Origin: Smittium mucronatum
Lineage: Eukaryota > Kickxellomycota > Harpellomycetes > Harpellales > Legeriomycetaceae
Direction: 5' to 3'
DNA: 37,070 bases
Assembly (NCBI GenBank): GCA_001953115.1
Contig: LSSL01002901.1
Coordinates: 1-37,070, forward strand
This document shows positions 25,501 through 35,500 of this stretch, in pieces; the stretch's first letter is position 1, and the number at the start of each line of letters is the position of its first letter. The translations under genes were made by a program, and so were the position numbers. The notes beneath the pieces were generated by a model. The model worked only from the letters and a program-made list of their open reading frames with translations, did no database searches and was not told the DNA's origin.

Positions 25501-27859
25501 TATTAAACTGGTTTATTCTGATTTGGTAGAAAATCATTCCTTTTATAGATATTTCTGAAAAAATAGATACATTTTAATATATATTTCCTAAAAAATAAAT
25601 TGTAGCCTTCTTTTATAGGTTTAATATCCTTATGTTCCATTAAATCAAGATCCATACCTTTTTCGTATAAAAACATTTGAAAACTATTGTTAATATTTGA
25701 AAAATCTCTAAAAAACCCCCTTTCATTATTTAATAATCTGTTTCTGTTCTTTTAGCTGCCATTTTAAATTATTTTTTTATAATCCGTTCATTTCATTTCA
25801 TTGCATTGATTTGTATTTGTATTTTTTAAAATGAAAGCTCTACCTTCTAATTTTGCGATTTAATTTTAATTTCCAACAATTTTAATATTTGGCCCCTTTA
25901 AAAGTGTATTGATAATTATGAGATCATATTTTTCATATCATTTTTATTGCAATTATATTTTTAAGTAGAAAAAATAAGTTATTTAGTGTTGAGAGTTCCA
26001 AGAATGTATTTTTTGCATAAAAATTTACCTGCGAATTATAAATTTGCAACTCATGTGAAATTATTCCATTTGAATGCCGAATTTTGCGTTTTATATATAT
26101 ATATTTATTAACTCTTTATATTATGCTGGATTTTTCTTCTCGATTTTCATCAGAATTTCCCAACTGATTAGTTTTTTCAAAAAAATAAGAACTTGGATGA
26201 CTTGAATAATATTATGAGTAAAATACTGGTAATTTCAGAAAGTTACTTTTTTTTTACCAAAAAAAAATCCACACTTACTAATGTAGATAGTGGTGATCAT
26301 TTTGTAAATTATAAATAAAAAAATATCTAATAAAAATATGAAAATAATGTTTTTATATAAATACATGTCCAGTTTCTAGTAAAATGAAATTATTAAAAAT
26401 AAAATAAGCCGTAGAAGAATTTTTTTAGATACTTATAAATAAAATTAATGAATAATTTGATAAATAATATAGTTTTTTAAACTTTTTTGATATTATCAGT
26501 GAATTAATTAAACACTCAAAAATATCCCTTTTATATAGCCTAATATAACTTATCGAACTTACAAATGTTAGTTCTTTTGACCCGTGATAATTTAATTTTT
26601 AAAACAAGTGACTTTTTCATGTTGTACTTTGAAATTAAATACTCTCTCCCAATAAATTTTTTCACTGGGAGATAGAAAATAATTCAACTCAATTCCCTTA
26701 ACTATTTCAAAAAGATTTTCTGTAAATATTTATTGTAATATTGATTTTATAAAAAAACAGAGACATTTTACACAAGTAACACAAATATTACTAAATTTAA
26801 GTGTGTGTAATTATTTTTATTCACGCACATACATATATATTTATATATATATATATATGTGCTCACGCGTATAAAAACAATTTTTTTAAATAGGTTAACT
26901 AATTTAAAGATACATCATATCCCACCAAAATATTTACCATAATTTTAATTGATATCTTTTGGCCAATTAAAATAATAATCATTTTCATCTTTACTACAAT
27001 CTACACTAATAAACTTAAGGGTAAAGCTAAAAAGTACATTGTAAATATAATATATTATTTTATTAGACTTTTATTAGAAAAAATCTCATTTAAAAGAAAA
27101 ATATATAGTTTTAAATTTTAAAATCACCGCTATTTTTTTTTCTTTCGGGAAATTGTGTTTAATATAGTGTGGAATATGTTTTGTTAAAATGGGGTATTTT
27201 ATTTATTAAAATAGGACATTGGTTTTAGTAAAACTGGATATTGATTTTATGTAATTATAAAAATCCGTTTTTTATTTGGTTCAAGGGTTTTATAAAAGTG
27301 TAAACCCCGATACCTTTTATTTTGATGTACTAATACCAAATAAAAATTACCTTTTTTCATTTATTTTTTTAAACTTCCATAGAAAAGGTGTAAACATTCA
27401 CTGCTAGATAATACAAATAGATCGAAGTGAAACAGAATATTATATAAATAGGTAATTTCGGTATGAAACCATTTTATAGAACCACAGGAAAATTAGCCAA
27501 TAACTTTTAAAACGTTTTATATTTTATAGATTGTAACAAGTAAATAAAGTAATTTAAATTGAACTAATAAGTCAATTTTTCATAAATTTATCTCAGAACA
27601 GGCTAAACAAAGCGTCTTATAGAGTAACGGTGTTGAAAATTAACCCATCAGGGGTTTTAAGAGTTAAAAAAACACCTTTAAAATAATTAGGTATGTTGGG
27701 TGGGATGGATGCGATTTAAAAAATGATTCTAGTCTAGATTGAACACGGAGCCTTGGGTTTTCACTATGCACAAAAAATATTAGCAGTGATTTGTAGTATA
27801 TTTTCCTGATATGGCCTAATCCGATCACAGCACAACTGTGAAATTCAGAGTAGTCAACT
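19510..27859. other. AT-rich gene-free stretch
   Basis: About 8.3 kb with the longest A/T tracts of the window. No frame of more than a few dozen codons survives on either strand and no RNA gene or mobile-element motif was recognised. GC begins to rise from about 27,600. A TA-rich hairpin is listed separately. Confidence 0.65.
26825..26862. repeat. TA-rich hairpin closed by GCACAT/ATGTGC
   Basis: GCACAT at 26,825-26,830 and its reverse complement ATGTGC at 26,857-26,862 enclose a 26-nt stretch made almost only of alternating A and T, which is itself self-complementary. The whole could extrude as a cruciform. It is most simply an AT microsatellite with diverged edges. Confidence 0.6.
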
Positions 27860-28190
27860 TGCAAAGAAAACCCAACCATTAGATTACTAATCAAACAGTG
27901 GACAATAAATGCCATTTTTGTATTCATCAAAAGGGACAGAATCAATTCCTTTGCCAATTATTTGGCATGGCAGTTAATCAGGGCCGTATTCATTCAGTAT
28001 CCATAAACCAATTGGATCCTTTGACTTTTTGGCCAGATAAAATTTGCTGAGATTATTGGAAGGTTGTTTGTATTTTTCGGATAAACATACAGATAAAAAT
28101 ATAGATCAGTTATTTGCCAATTAAATCAACTAATTAGAGTATCGTGTCTCAGATCGAATGTTTACCACTTTAATTAACTAATCAACCAAT
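27860..28190 (+). pseudogene. Relic of a DIRS-like retrotransposon RNase H region
   Basis: One plus frame reads ENPTIRLLIKQ, then WTINAIFVFIKRDRINSFAN followed by YLAWQ, then P-stop-TNWIL-stop-LFGQIKFAEII. This follows the order of the RNase H end of DIRS-like elements: DN-x-T-x-x-x-x-I-x-K, then H-I-x-G-x-x-N-x-x-AD-x-LSR, then TEW-x-L-x-x-x-x-F-x-x-I. About 30 codons later, after a frame change, a stretch near 28,096-28,170 reads IDQLFAN, IN and EYRVSDR, comparable to the family's IDLFA-x-x-x-N-x-Q-x-x-RYVSW-x-PDP. Stops and frame changes show it is dead. A reverse-strand frame at 27,664-27,957 overlaps it and is probably a shadow. The relic ends roughly 330 bp before the NDUFS1 start codon. 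Confidence 0.45.
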
Positions 28191-28243
28191 AGTAGGCATT
28201 TATTAAAGTAGCGGTGATCATGATTGAATAGAGATTAGATTGG
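27954..28243. promoter_or_regulatory. Cluster of six CCAAT boxes upstream of NDUFS1
   Basis: CCAAT pentamers occur at 27,954-27,958 (+), 28,008-28,012 (+, part of the palindrome CCAATTGG), 28,055-28,059 (-), 28,117-28,121 (+), 28,186-28,190 (+) and 28,239-28,243 (-), spaced 47-69 bp apart. In fungi the HAP/NF-Y complex binds CCAAT and activates respiratory genes, so the position 280-570 bp upstream of a complex I gene is suggestive. The cluster overlaps a retroelement relic, and CCAAT is not rare at this base composition, so function is inference. Confidence 0.3.
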
Positions 28244-28518
28244 ACCAGCAGGCGGGAGGAGGCCGATATGTAATTAGACTGCAAAAAGCAAAGCGTGTCT
28301 TTTTTTCTAAAAACAAATCTGAGCATTGTCTGCGGCATTGATGCTCTATTTCTATAATAAAAAAAGCCAAAATTATATCTGTTTTTGAGTTTTCTTACTG
28401 TGGGATTAGGGGTTTATTGTCAGAAAGTTCCTCCTGAACCCTATAAATATCTATATTTCGAAAGCCAGAATCTTAATCAAATTTCCCCGATTTTCATCGT
28501 AAATATTAGCTGTAACAA
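28191..28518 (+). promoter_or_regulatory. NDUFS1 promoter and 5' leader
   Basis: This higher-GC stretch lies directly upstream of NDUFS1. A TATAAA element occurs at 28,442-28,447, 72 bp before the ATG, and is a plausible TATA box or start-site region. An in-frame stop (TAA 28,513-28,515) sits one codon before the chosen ATG, so no upstream extension of the protein is possible. No transcription start can be fixed from sequence alone. Confidence 0.4.
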
Positions 28519-30789
28519 ATGCTCTCCAGATTCAGCAAGGTTGCTGCCTTAAACAAAAGGCTATTGGGGAAGCCTCTCAATGGAGGTAATTTTTCATTTC
28601 CATTGAATTGAAGTTTGGGGTTTTCTTTGTTCCGCCTTATATCCCTATTAATTATTTTTTATTTTTTATCGCATAATTTACTACATTAAGGATTTGCCAA
28701 ATCCTTCTCCACCTCCCCATTGTTCAAAAAAGAAATCGAGCTTTTCGTTGATGGAAAATCTGTTCATATAGAGGAGGGTTCTGCCATTATCCAGGCCGCC
28801 GAAAAAGTTGGCGTCGATATCCCACGTTTTTGTTACCACGAAAGATTGGGTGTAGCCGGTAATTGTAGAATGTGTTTGGTAGAAATAGAAAAAAGCCCCA
28901 AGCTTGCCGCCAGTTGTGCTATGCCAGTATCTCCTGGAATGCGTGTAATCACTACTTCCGAGAGAATCAAATCAAGTCGTGAAGCTGTTATGGAATTCCT
29001 TTTATCAAGTCATCCTCTTGATTGCCCTATTTGTGATCAGGCTGGTGAATGTGATTTGCAAGAACAATCAATGCGTTATGGTGGTGATAGAAGTCGTTAT
29101 CTTGAACCCAAACGTGCTGTCGAGGATAAAAATATTGGTCCTTTTGTTAAAACCGTCATGAACAGATGTATTCAATGCACTAGATGTGTGCGTTTCGCGA
29201 ATGAGGTTGCTGGCGCTCCTGAATTTGGTACAACTGGTCGCGGTAATGATCTTCAGATCGGTACATATATCAGCTCAGCTTTACGCACTGAAATGTCTGG
29301 AAACATCATTGATTTGTGCCCAGTTGGTGCTCTTACTAGCAAGCCATACGCCTTTAAGGCCCGTCCTTGGGAACTCAAGAAAACTGAATCCATTGATGTT
29401 ATGGATGCCATCGGTAGCAATATCAGGGTAGACTCTCGTGGAAATGAGGTCATGCGCATCTTGCCAATAACTAATGATGAGGTTAACGAAGAATGGATTA
29501 ATGACAAAACCAGATTCTCTTATGATGGTTTAAAGAATCAACGTCTGGTCAACCCACTTATCAAAGTTAATGACCGCTTTGTTGCTGCAACTTGGTCCGA
29601 AGCCTTACAATTAATTGCCACCAAATTCCAAAACACCTCACCTAACGGAATTTCTGCTATTGCCGGTAATATGGCCGATTCTGAATCACTCGTTGCTTTG
29701 AAAGATCTGTTTAATGCCGCTGGATGTGAGAACTTGAAGGTCGATTCCACTAATAACTCTTCTGCTCCTGCATTTGATATTGATATTAGATCTAACTATT
29801 TGCTTAATACTACCCTTGTCGGAACTGAACATGCCGATGCTCTCCTCATCATAGGTTCAGATCCTCGTCATGAGGCTTCTATTCTTAACATCAGAATCAG
29901 GAAGGCATATCTATACAATAATTTGAATGTAGGACTCATAGGAAATCCTTCCGATTTGACTTACAAATATTCACACATTGGTACTGATCCTTCAGCTATA
30001 GATTCCCTGTTGAATGGCTCCCACCCATTCTCTAAAGTTCTTGCAGAAGCCAAGCGCCCAATGATTCTTGTCGGAAGCGCTGTTTCTGAACTTTCTAATG
30101 CTGATCAAACCATTTCTAAAATTTCCAAACTTGCATTGAATATTCCAAATCTCATTACTGAAGAATGGAACGGATTCAATGTTCTACAAAACTATGCTAG
30201 CAGAACAGCAGCTTATGATATAGGATTTACTCCAAATGTCAATAGCAACGCCGCTGCTTCGGAGTTCGTATACTTGTTGGGTGCAGATGAGCTTGAGGGC
30301 GATAGCTCTATCAACTCAGATACCTTTGTTGTTTATCAAGGACACCATGGTGACAAGGGAGCTCATCTAGCTAATGTGATACTTCCTGGCGCTGCTTTCA
30401 CTGAAAAGGCATCAACTTTTGTTAATGCTGAAGGTCGCTCGCAAGTAACCAGAGCTGCTATCAATCCTCCAGGTAGCTCACGTGAAGACTGGCAGATCAT
30501 TAGAGCCCTTTCTGAATTTATCGGAATGACTCTCCCATACAACAACATATCAGAATTGAGATCGCGTATGAACGATGTTTCACCCACATTGAACTCTTAT
30601 GACGATTCATTGACATCCGTTTCTGCAGAATTTGCCAAGCTCGGTTTGAAGAACTTATCATCTAAGACCGGGGATAGTAAATCTAAACCAGCCTCAGAGT
30701 TCGTGTACCCCATCAAGAACTTTTACATGACAGATCCAATTAGTAGATCATCCAGCACTATGGCCAAGGCTACTGCTGATTTCGCCTAA
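28519..30789 (+). CDS. NDUFS1: NADH:ubiquinone oxidoreductase 75-kDa Fe-S subunit (complex I), two exons
   Basis: This is the large iron-sulfur subunit of the N-module of mitochondrial complex I, which carries electrons from the flavin subunit toward ubiquinone in the inner membrane. Joining 28,519-28,585 to 28,691-30,789 gives 721 residues, close to the human 727. Residues 1 to about 32 form a basic, Ser/Arg-rich, acid-free matrix presequence (MLSRFSKVAALNKRLLG, then FAKSFSTSP). The ferredoxin-like domain follows, with [2Fe-2S] N1b ligands Cys70, 81, 84 and 98. Next come the N5 ligands His130, Cys134, 137 and 143 (HPLDCPICDQAGEC), then the N4 ligands Cys182, 185, 188 and 232 (CIQCTRC...DLCPVGAL). 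From about residue 255 a molybdopterin-oxidoreductase-like domain runs to the C-terminus; it lacks the extra N7 cysteine set, as in other mitochondrial homologues. The ATG is supported by the in-frame stop just upstream and by the spliced presequence. The gene is convergent with SDHAF4 and appears intact. Confidence 0.97.
28586..28690 (+). other. NDUFS1 intron 1 (105 nt, phase 1)
   Basis: The donor G|GTAATT follows codon 22 plus one base, and the acceptor TTAAG|GA restores the frame as GGA, then TTT GCC AAA. Splicing joins the two halves of the mitochondrial presequence. Without it the second exon has no ATG before its conserved ferredoxin domain (the open frame would need TTG at 28,720). The intron is AT-rich, with T runs in the second half. 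TACTAC close to the acceptor is a possible but unusually near branch-site match. Confidence 0.88.
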
Positions 30790-31056
30790 GCTTTAAACGT
30801 CTGATTTATTTTTATTTTTATTTTTGATTTAATCAAAGTAGCAATTTGACTCTTTTGGACTCAACATTTTAACTTCATTAATATTACCAATTGAAATATT
30901 TTGTACTACTTTGTGATTTATGAGACTGGGGAAAAATAGAGTATTAAGCACTAAAAAATTAAATTAATGATAAAGTAAAAGAAAAGAAAAGAGTTGAATT
31001 AGTATTCTATTTTACAAAATAACTTAAAACACAGGTATGGAATGGTTGTTTTTTTT
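30790..31056. other. Short convergent spacer between NDUFS1 and SDHAF4
   Basis: The 267 bp between the two stop codons must hold both 3' untranslated regions and both polyadenylation sites. T-rich repeats (TTTTTATTTTTA) follow the NDUFS1 stop. No canonical AATAAA is visible on either strand, so the poly(A) signals are probably degenerate, and the two transcripts may overlap at their ends. Confidence 0.5.
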
Positions 31057-31404
31057 TCAAAAATCACTAACTCTTCCCTTGCGCTCCCAATCACCATACC
31101 TAGTGGGCTCGGGGCCTTTAGGACCACCAATTTCTCCTGTAGATGGGTTTGTATTGTTTTCAAAAGGCTCGTACTCATGATCCTTCATAGGGATCTTGGT
31201 TTCCTGGCTAGAATCAAGCATTTTATTCTCTGAATCGAGCAATTTGCTCTCAATTTTGGCCTGCAGCTTCTTGTCGCCCAACTTGATAGGCTGTTGTTTT
31301 TCGAAAGGCATCTTGTTAGAACCATCAGGGGCGGAATTGATTGCGAATACGGATAACAGTCTCTTCGCAGGGGCAATGTGTAGCGCTCTGGATATTTGAA
31401 TCAT
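31057..31404 (-). CDS. SDHAF4: Succinate dehydrogenase assembly factor 4, mitochondrial
   Basis: This 115-residue protein belongs to the SDHAF4 (yeast Sdh8, DUF1674) family, small matrix chaperones that bind the flavinated catalytic subunit SdhA and promote its assembly with SdhB into complex II. The diagnostic block is at the very C-terminus, residues 86-115: [20 protein letters not shown] followed by [10 protein letters not shown], virtually the family consensus. Residues 1 to about 20 ([20 protein letters not shown]) form a basic amphipathic matrix presequence. The middle is a polar, low-complexity linker rich in K, E and D, as is usual. Length is between human (108) and yeast (138). The reading frame remains open upstream but has no ATG close by, so this start is preferred. 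No intron is needed. It is convergent with NDUFS1. Confidence 0.95.
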   Translation of the reverse strand: MIQISRALHIAPAKRLLSVFAINSAPDGSNKMPFEKQQPIKLGDKKLQAKIESKLLDSENKMLDSSQETKIPMKDHEYEPFENNTNPSTGEIGGPKGPEPTRYGDWERKGRVSDF

Positions 31405-31860
31405 ACTTTTTTTTTTCTTGAAAAGTTGAGAGGGCTTTAAAGGAAGGTAACTTTTTTTTTTCCAAAGATCTTAATGATTAGGTAAGTATTTGAGTGCAGG
31501 TGGGAAGAAGAGATATGGGTGCACAATCTTTTTGTTATTATGGTTCCGATGTAAAATTGATTTACAAACTGATAAGAAGAGCCTTCCCTCCGCGGCTAGG
31601 TTTTTGAAAGCCTATGGAAATTGGAATGATTCTTCCGGACACCAAATTCATATTTGGCTATGATTTGCTATAAAAGCAACTGTTTTTATTTATATGAACT
31701 GATGTGGCAGAGGATAAAGCCTATTGGCTCGGAATTTAAATGGAATTCGTTTTTGTTTCGTCTGGAACGTAGGCCTGTTTTTTTTTTTGACTTGGTCTTT
31801 CCAGAAGGGGAGAGAAATTTAACAGCTGGGTTCTGTTAATGATACCCATTATTAGAAAAT
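31405..31860 (-). promoter_or_regulatory. SDHAF4 upstream region
   Basis: This is the presumed promoter and leader of SDHAF4, with moderately higher GC. CCAAT on the SDHAF4 sense strand occurs at 31,620-31,624 and 31,723-31,727, roughly 220 and 320 bp before its ATG, comparable to NDUFS1. A 61-codon plus-strand frame at 31,654-31,839 lacks an ATG at its start and shows no family resemblance. The sense strand just before the ATG is a poly-A tract of ten, typical of fungal leaders. Confidence 0.3.
31790..31803. repeat. 14-nt direct repeat, copy 1 (ACTTGGTCTTTCCA)
   Basis: This sequence recurs exactly at 32,161-32,174, 371 bp away. The flanks of the two copies do not match. The two copies bracket the retroelement relic at 31,930-32,157. 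Confidence 0.85.
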
Positions 31861-31866
31861 GTGGTA

Positions 31867-31877
31867 CCCCCCCCCCC
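31867..31877. repeat. Poly-C tract (11 C)
   Basis: Eleven C residues, then ACCCC. This is the second long C homopolymer of the window, at the edge of the retroelement relic to its right. Confidence 0.9.
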
Positions 31878-31929
31878 ACCCCTAAGTATGAGGCAGAATA
31901 TTTTGTTCCAAACGATGTATTTTTCTTAA

Positions 31930-32157
31930 TTACGGTCTAAAGGTTGCACAATGTAGCAGTAAAATGTTTTTCTCACCCATAGACAATATTATTATTTCGC
32001 ATTGAACAAGTGCCAATAACACCCAAGATCCCAAATGGTTTGGTAAAAATCTATTATTACCTTGCGAGAATTTTCTAATATTCATGGGCCCAAATTCAAG
32101 GCCATATCCCAGAAACATCTTTTTTTTTTTTAACCAACTCTTGATTTTAGAGACCAT
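31930..32157 (-). pseudogene. Relic of a DIRS-like reverse transcriptase
   Basis: The minus-strand frame begins with ATG and encodes 75 residues. It opens with VSKIKSWLKKKKMFLGYGLE followed by FGPMNIRKFSQ. In DIRS-like retrotransposons the reverse transcriptase palm/thumb transition reads VN-x-x-KS-x-L-x-P-x-x-x-I-x-FLG-x-x-I-x-x-x-x-M-x-I, then a basic helix, then L-x-S-L-I-G-x-L. Here LGSWVLLALVQ and the LLHCATFRP end fit the later blocks. The catalytic YLDD part would lie just upstream but is not preserved: an in-frame TGA directly precedes the ATG. It is therefore a fragment, although its composition makes it look like a small gene. It could alternatively be an unknown small protein. Confidence 0.4.
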
Positions 32158-32160
32158 TCA

Positions 32161-32174
32161 ACTTGGTCTTTCCA
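32161..32174. repeat. 14-nt direct repeat, copy 2 (ACTTGGTCTTTCCA)
   Basis: Exact second copy of the sequence at 31,790-31,803. It begins four bases beyond the start codon of the reverse-transcriptase relic. Confidence 0.85.
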
Positions 32175-32426
32175 CACTAAATTGTTTAGATGTTTAAGTT
32201 TTATCAAGCTGCTGGAACTTTTAGCCCCTGAAAGGAAATAAAATAAGTGAGCCTAGAAGTCCTAATTTTCTCCCTTTTAGACAAAAATTGCCTCCTAAAA
32301 TTTTCTCCTTCGTATAAATGATGGATCTTTTGTCATATTATTACTCAAATAAAAAGTGTCTATTTTACACTACAAATACTATTTTATTTATATTTTTTTA
32401 ATATTTAAAAAACGTTTAATTTCATC

Positions 32427-32498
32427 GGGGAATTAGCTCAGTGGTAGAGCGCTCGCTTTGCATGCGAGAGGCCGTGTGTTCGATCCCCACATTCTCCA
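32427..32498 (+). tRNA. tRNA-Ala (anticodon UGC)
   Basis: A 72-nt cloverleaf without intron. The acceptor stem GGGGAAT pairs over seven bases with ATTCTCC and includes the G3-U70 wobble that is the main alanine identity element; the discriminator is A73. The D arm (GCTC/GAGC, with an AGTGGTA loop) and anticodon arm (CTCGC/GCGAG, loop TTTGCAT) are perfect. The T arm GTGTG-TTCGATC-CCCAC has one mismatch, U52 against C62, which also alters the first base of the B box. CCA is not encoded, as in nuclear eukaryotic tRNA genes. It may be functional with a weak T stem or a slightly decayed copy. Confidence 0.92.
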
Positions 32499-32511
32499 TC
32501 GAGTGAAAATA

Positions 32512-32517
32512 TTTTTT
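32512..32517 (+). terminator. Pol III terminator of tRNA-Ala
   Basis: A run of six T begins 14 bases after the discriminator base, a normal distance and length for RNA polymerase III termination. Confidence 0.75.
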
Positions 32518-35500
32518 AAACTTTTTTATAGGCAATAGGGAAATCATCATATTTAATTAATTGCACTAAAAAAAAACCCAAAACTTAATTCGATAAATAA
32601 GGTAAATTATGAAGATACCGATTTTTTTTTTTTGGTAATTTTGAGTCTATTTTGGAAAAACTAGATTAAAAAAATTATTCCATTAACATATTGAGAATAT
32701 TTTATAATACCCTACATTTAATAACTGTCAAATATATTAAGGAATGGCATGACATGCCTGATATTGTCTTAAATGAATTTTTTCTACATTTTAAAACATT
32801 GGTTAATAGCAATTTAGATCACATCCAAGTCAATAAAGGTAGAATAATAGAATGAACTAATTATTACTCCCCATTTCTTTAAATACGAAATTTCTATACG
32901 TAATTCCATTTTTGAAAAAACCAAGAAACTTAAATATTGTTACTTGTTATAATTGAAAATAAGTAAGAATGAAAAAATATAATCAAATTTTTGCTACCAA
33001 ATATAATCTTCCTTGTGATCAAGCCATTATACCACTTATTTTAATGTTACCAAGACTCTTTTTCTTATCTAATCAATTTAATATTTAATATTTTCAAAAA
33101 AAAAAAAGTTATATAATCCATTAATAACGAGAATTATCCTGTATAAATTCTATCTTATTCATCGCAAATCACAAGTTTTAATCGGTAAAAATTATTATGT
33201 AAACATATTTGACTAATATGGGTCAATTTATTCCAAGCACACTACAATATCATCATATCTGGTGCTTTTAAAAATTAATTTAAAATTATGAAATAAAAGT
33301 TTCAGTTAATCTAAATTCATTTTTAATATATATTTGCCACTTTTTAAAATTTTAATCTAATATATTTATATTTTATCTGATTATTTAATTCATAATTGGG
33401 CACTAAATTAATTCTAAAACTTTATTTTAACTTATTTTGGATAAAGAAAAGTCCAAAATTAATTCGGTTTAACTCAAAAGACTATCTAGTTTAATTATTT
33501 AATTCGTTAAAAATACTCCATCAAGATAATTTTCTAGTAATATAAAATATTAAAAGCTGAAAAAAATAGTCATATTTCAAATTAATTGCAAAAAAGTCAA
33601 TTTTTTCAATTTTTTTTATATTATTAACAAGTAAAATCTTATTCAAAATCTTGAATATTAAGATAAAAAATATTTAGCATACAACTTTTTTTCTTCCATA
33701 AATTCTTTTAAAAAACGGTTAAAATTAAGCTTCAGTAGCAGTAAAAAAATTATATAACAAGCCTCTAATACCAATATAATAATAAAATCCCAATACACGG
33801 TTTAGAAAACTCAAATATAAATATTATTGAATTAATAAAACTCAACCCCTTAATCCTTCATAATAGAATTTTGAACTTTCAAGCATTTAACTAAATTTCA
33901 TTTGGGGAATTATCGTTTCGATCTGCGATAATTAAAAAATGATAGAAGGTATTTTTTTACAAATAAAAACTTATATTATCACTATTTTAATCTCGAATCC
34001 TTCAAACGGAAAACACTTATATAATCCAAATCCGAATTTCTATATTATAAAAAACATGTTCATATTTATTTATCATCAATCCGAATCATTTACAAAGCGA
34101 AAATTCTGGTTTAATATACACAAAGTATCGGAGAATACAGCTTGTAATAAAAAGTAAATTTCAAGTTTTTTCTGAAGCTAAGGATTTAAGTGTATTATCA
34201 AAAGTTGTCAACTATTAAAATTATAAGTAAAATTATGAAATTTATTATACTTTTTTAGTTACTCCATTTTTGGTTTTTTAATGAATTTTTTGCCTTAAAA
34301 AATTAAATATTATACAAATTAATTGATTAGATACATTGCTAATAATAATTTGGATTAAATTTCAATAAATAAAATCTTTGAGTATAAATAATTGGCTATA
34401 AGTTTTTTTTTTATTGAACAAAGAACAATATAAAATGATCGATATAATTTTTTAGTATATGAATAAAAATCGCAGCAAGATTTATTATTCCTAACTATGG
34501 AAAAAATTTGACTTATGTTTAAAAAAACATGGAAATTTTGTAATATCTAAGAATTAAAACTATTCGTGGAATATATTAGGTCTTAATTTAATAGGTAACA
34601 TGATTTAAAAAAAACCATAGTAAATCCTGGAAATTTTTCTAAATAAAATGATCATTGATATAAAATGAAGGGCACTAAAAAATCATCGCCCCGATGTTAT
34701 GCACACCATGGGATATAGACGCAATCAGTGTCTGGAAAATAAAGAGTATAAATCTCAATAATTAAAGATAAAAAAATCTTCCCGAAAGACTTGCCGAGTT
34801 AAATCTTGATTAAAATATGTATTTAGAAACAGAAAATAATTTGAGTGATAACTGTGATATTTTCCGAAAAAAAATTCATTAAGTTAGATTCTCTATTCTG
34901 ATAACCTCATTACACGCTTTTAATTTAAAATCAAAAGATTTTGTTGCTGATTTATTTAAATCCGCAAATTCGGGATAAATAAATATAATCGCGTTATTTT
35001 TTGGGATTTATCCAACCGAAAAAATCGATTCATGGATATTTTTTATAAAAAGTTTAATCAAAACGATTAATTTATAGTCTAAACCAAAAATTTAGATTTT
35101 ATGATGAATTTTATGAAAAGGGTTAAGTAGGCGATAATCAATGATATCTCAAATTCTAAGAATTATCAATACAAATTCATTATACCCAGGAACACAGCAT
35201 GGAGGTGAGAGGAAAAAAACTAAAAAAAAACTTTGATAAGCAGCAAATTTTTTTTACAGAGGACAATTTTTACAAAAAATAGAAGAAATAAAATCGTAAA
35301 ATGCCAAAATTTAAAATATATTTCTGGAAAAAAAATTTAAAAATTGGGGATTTTCGTATTTTCCAGATCCTATATATGAAATTTTTTATTAATTAAAATT
35401 TGGATATAGTTCAATTGGATAAATATAGAGGAGGAAATAAAATTTCTCAATTTAATAAAAAAGATGATTATTAAAATCGAATAATAAATGTTCAGAAAAT

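Noticed and set aside
27664..27957. 97-codon minus-strand frame upstream of NDUFS1
   Set aside because: It needs a non-ATG start, has no recognisable motif, and overlaps the plus-strand stretch that reads as retroelement RNase H debris.
29253..30587. Several open frames antisense or out of frame within the NDUFS1 coding region
   Set aside because: They are shadows of a strongly conserved coding sequence and match no protein.
28720..30789. NDUFS1 starting at TTG 28,720 as a single-exon bacterial-style gene
   Set aside because: The frame continues upstream to a GT-AG intron and an ATG exon that together encode a good mitochondrial presequence. The single-exon model would lack targeting and an ATG.
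31042..31399. Frames overlapping SDHAF4 on the plus strand and in another minus frame
   Set aside because: The SDHAF4 frame carries the full diagnostic C-terminus; the others have no motif.
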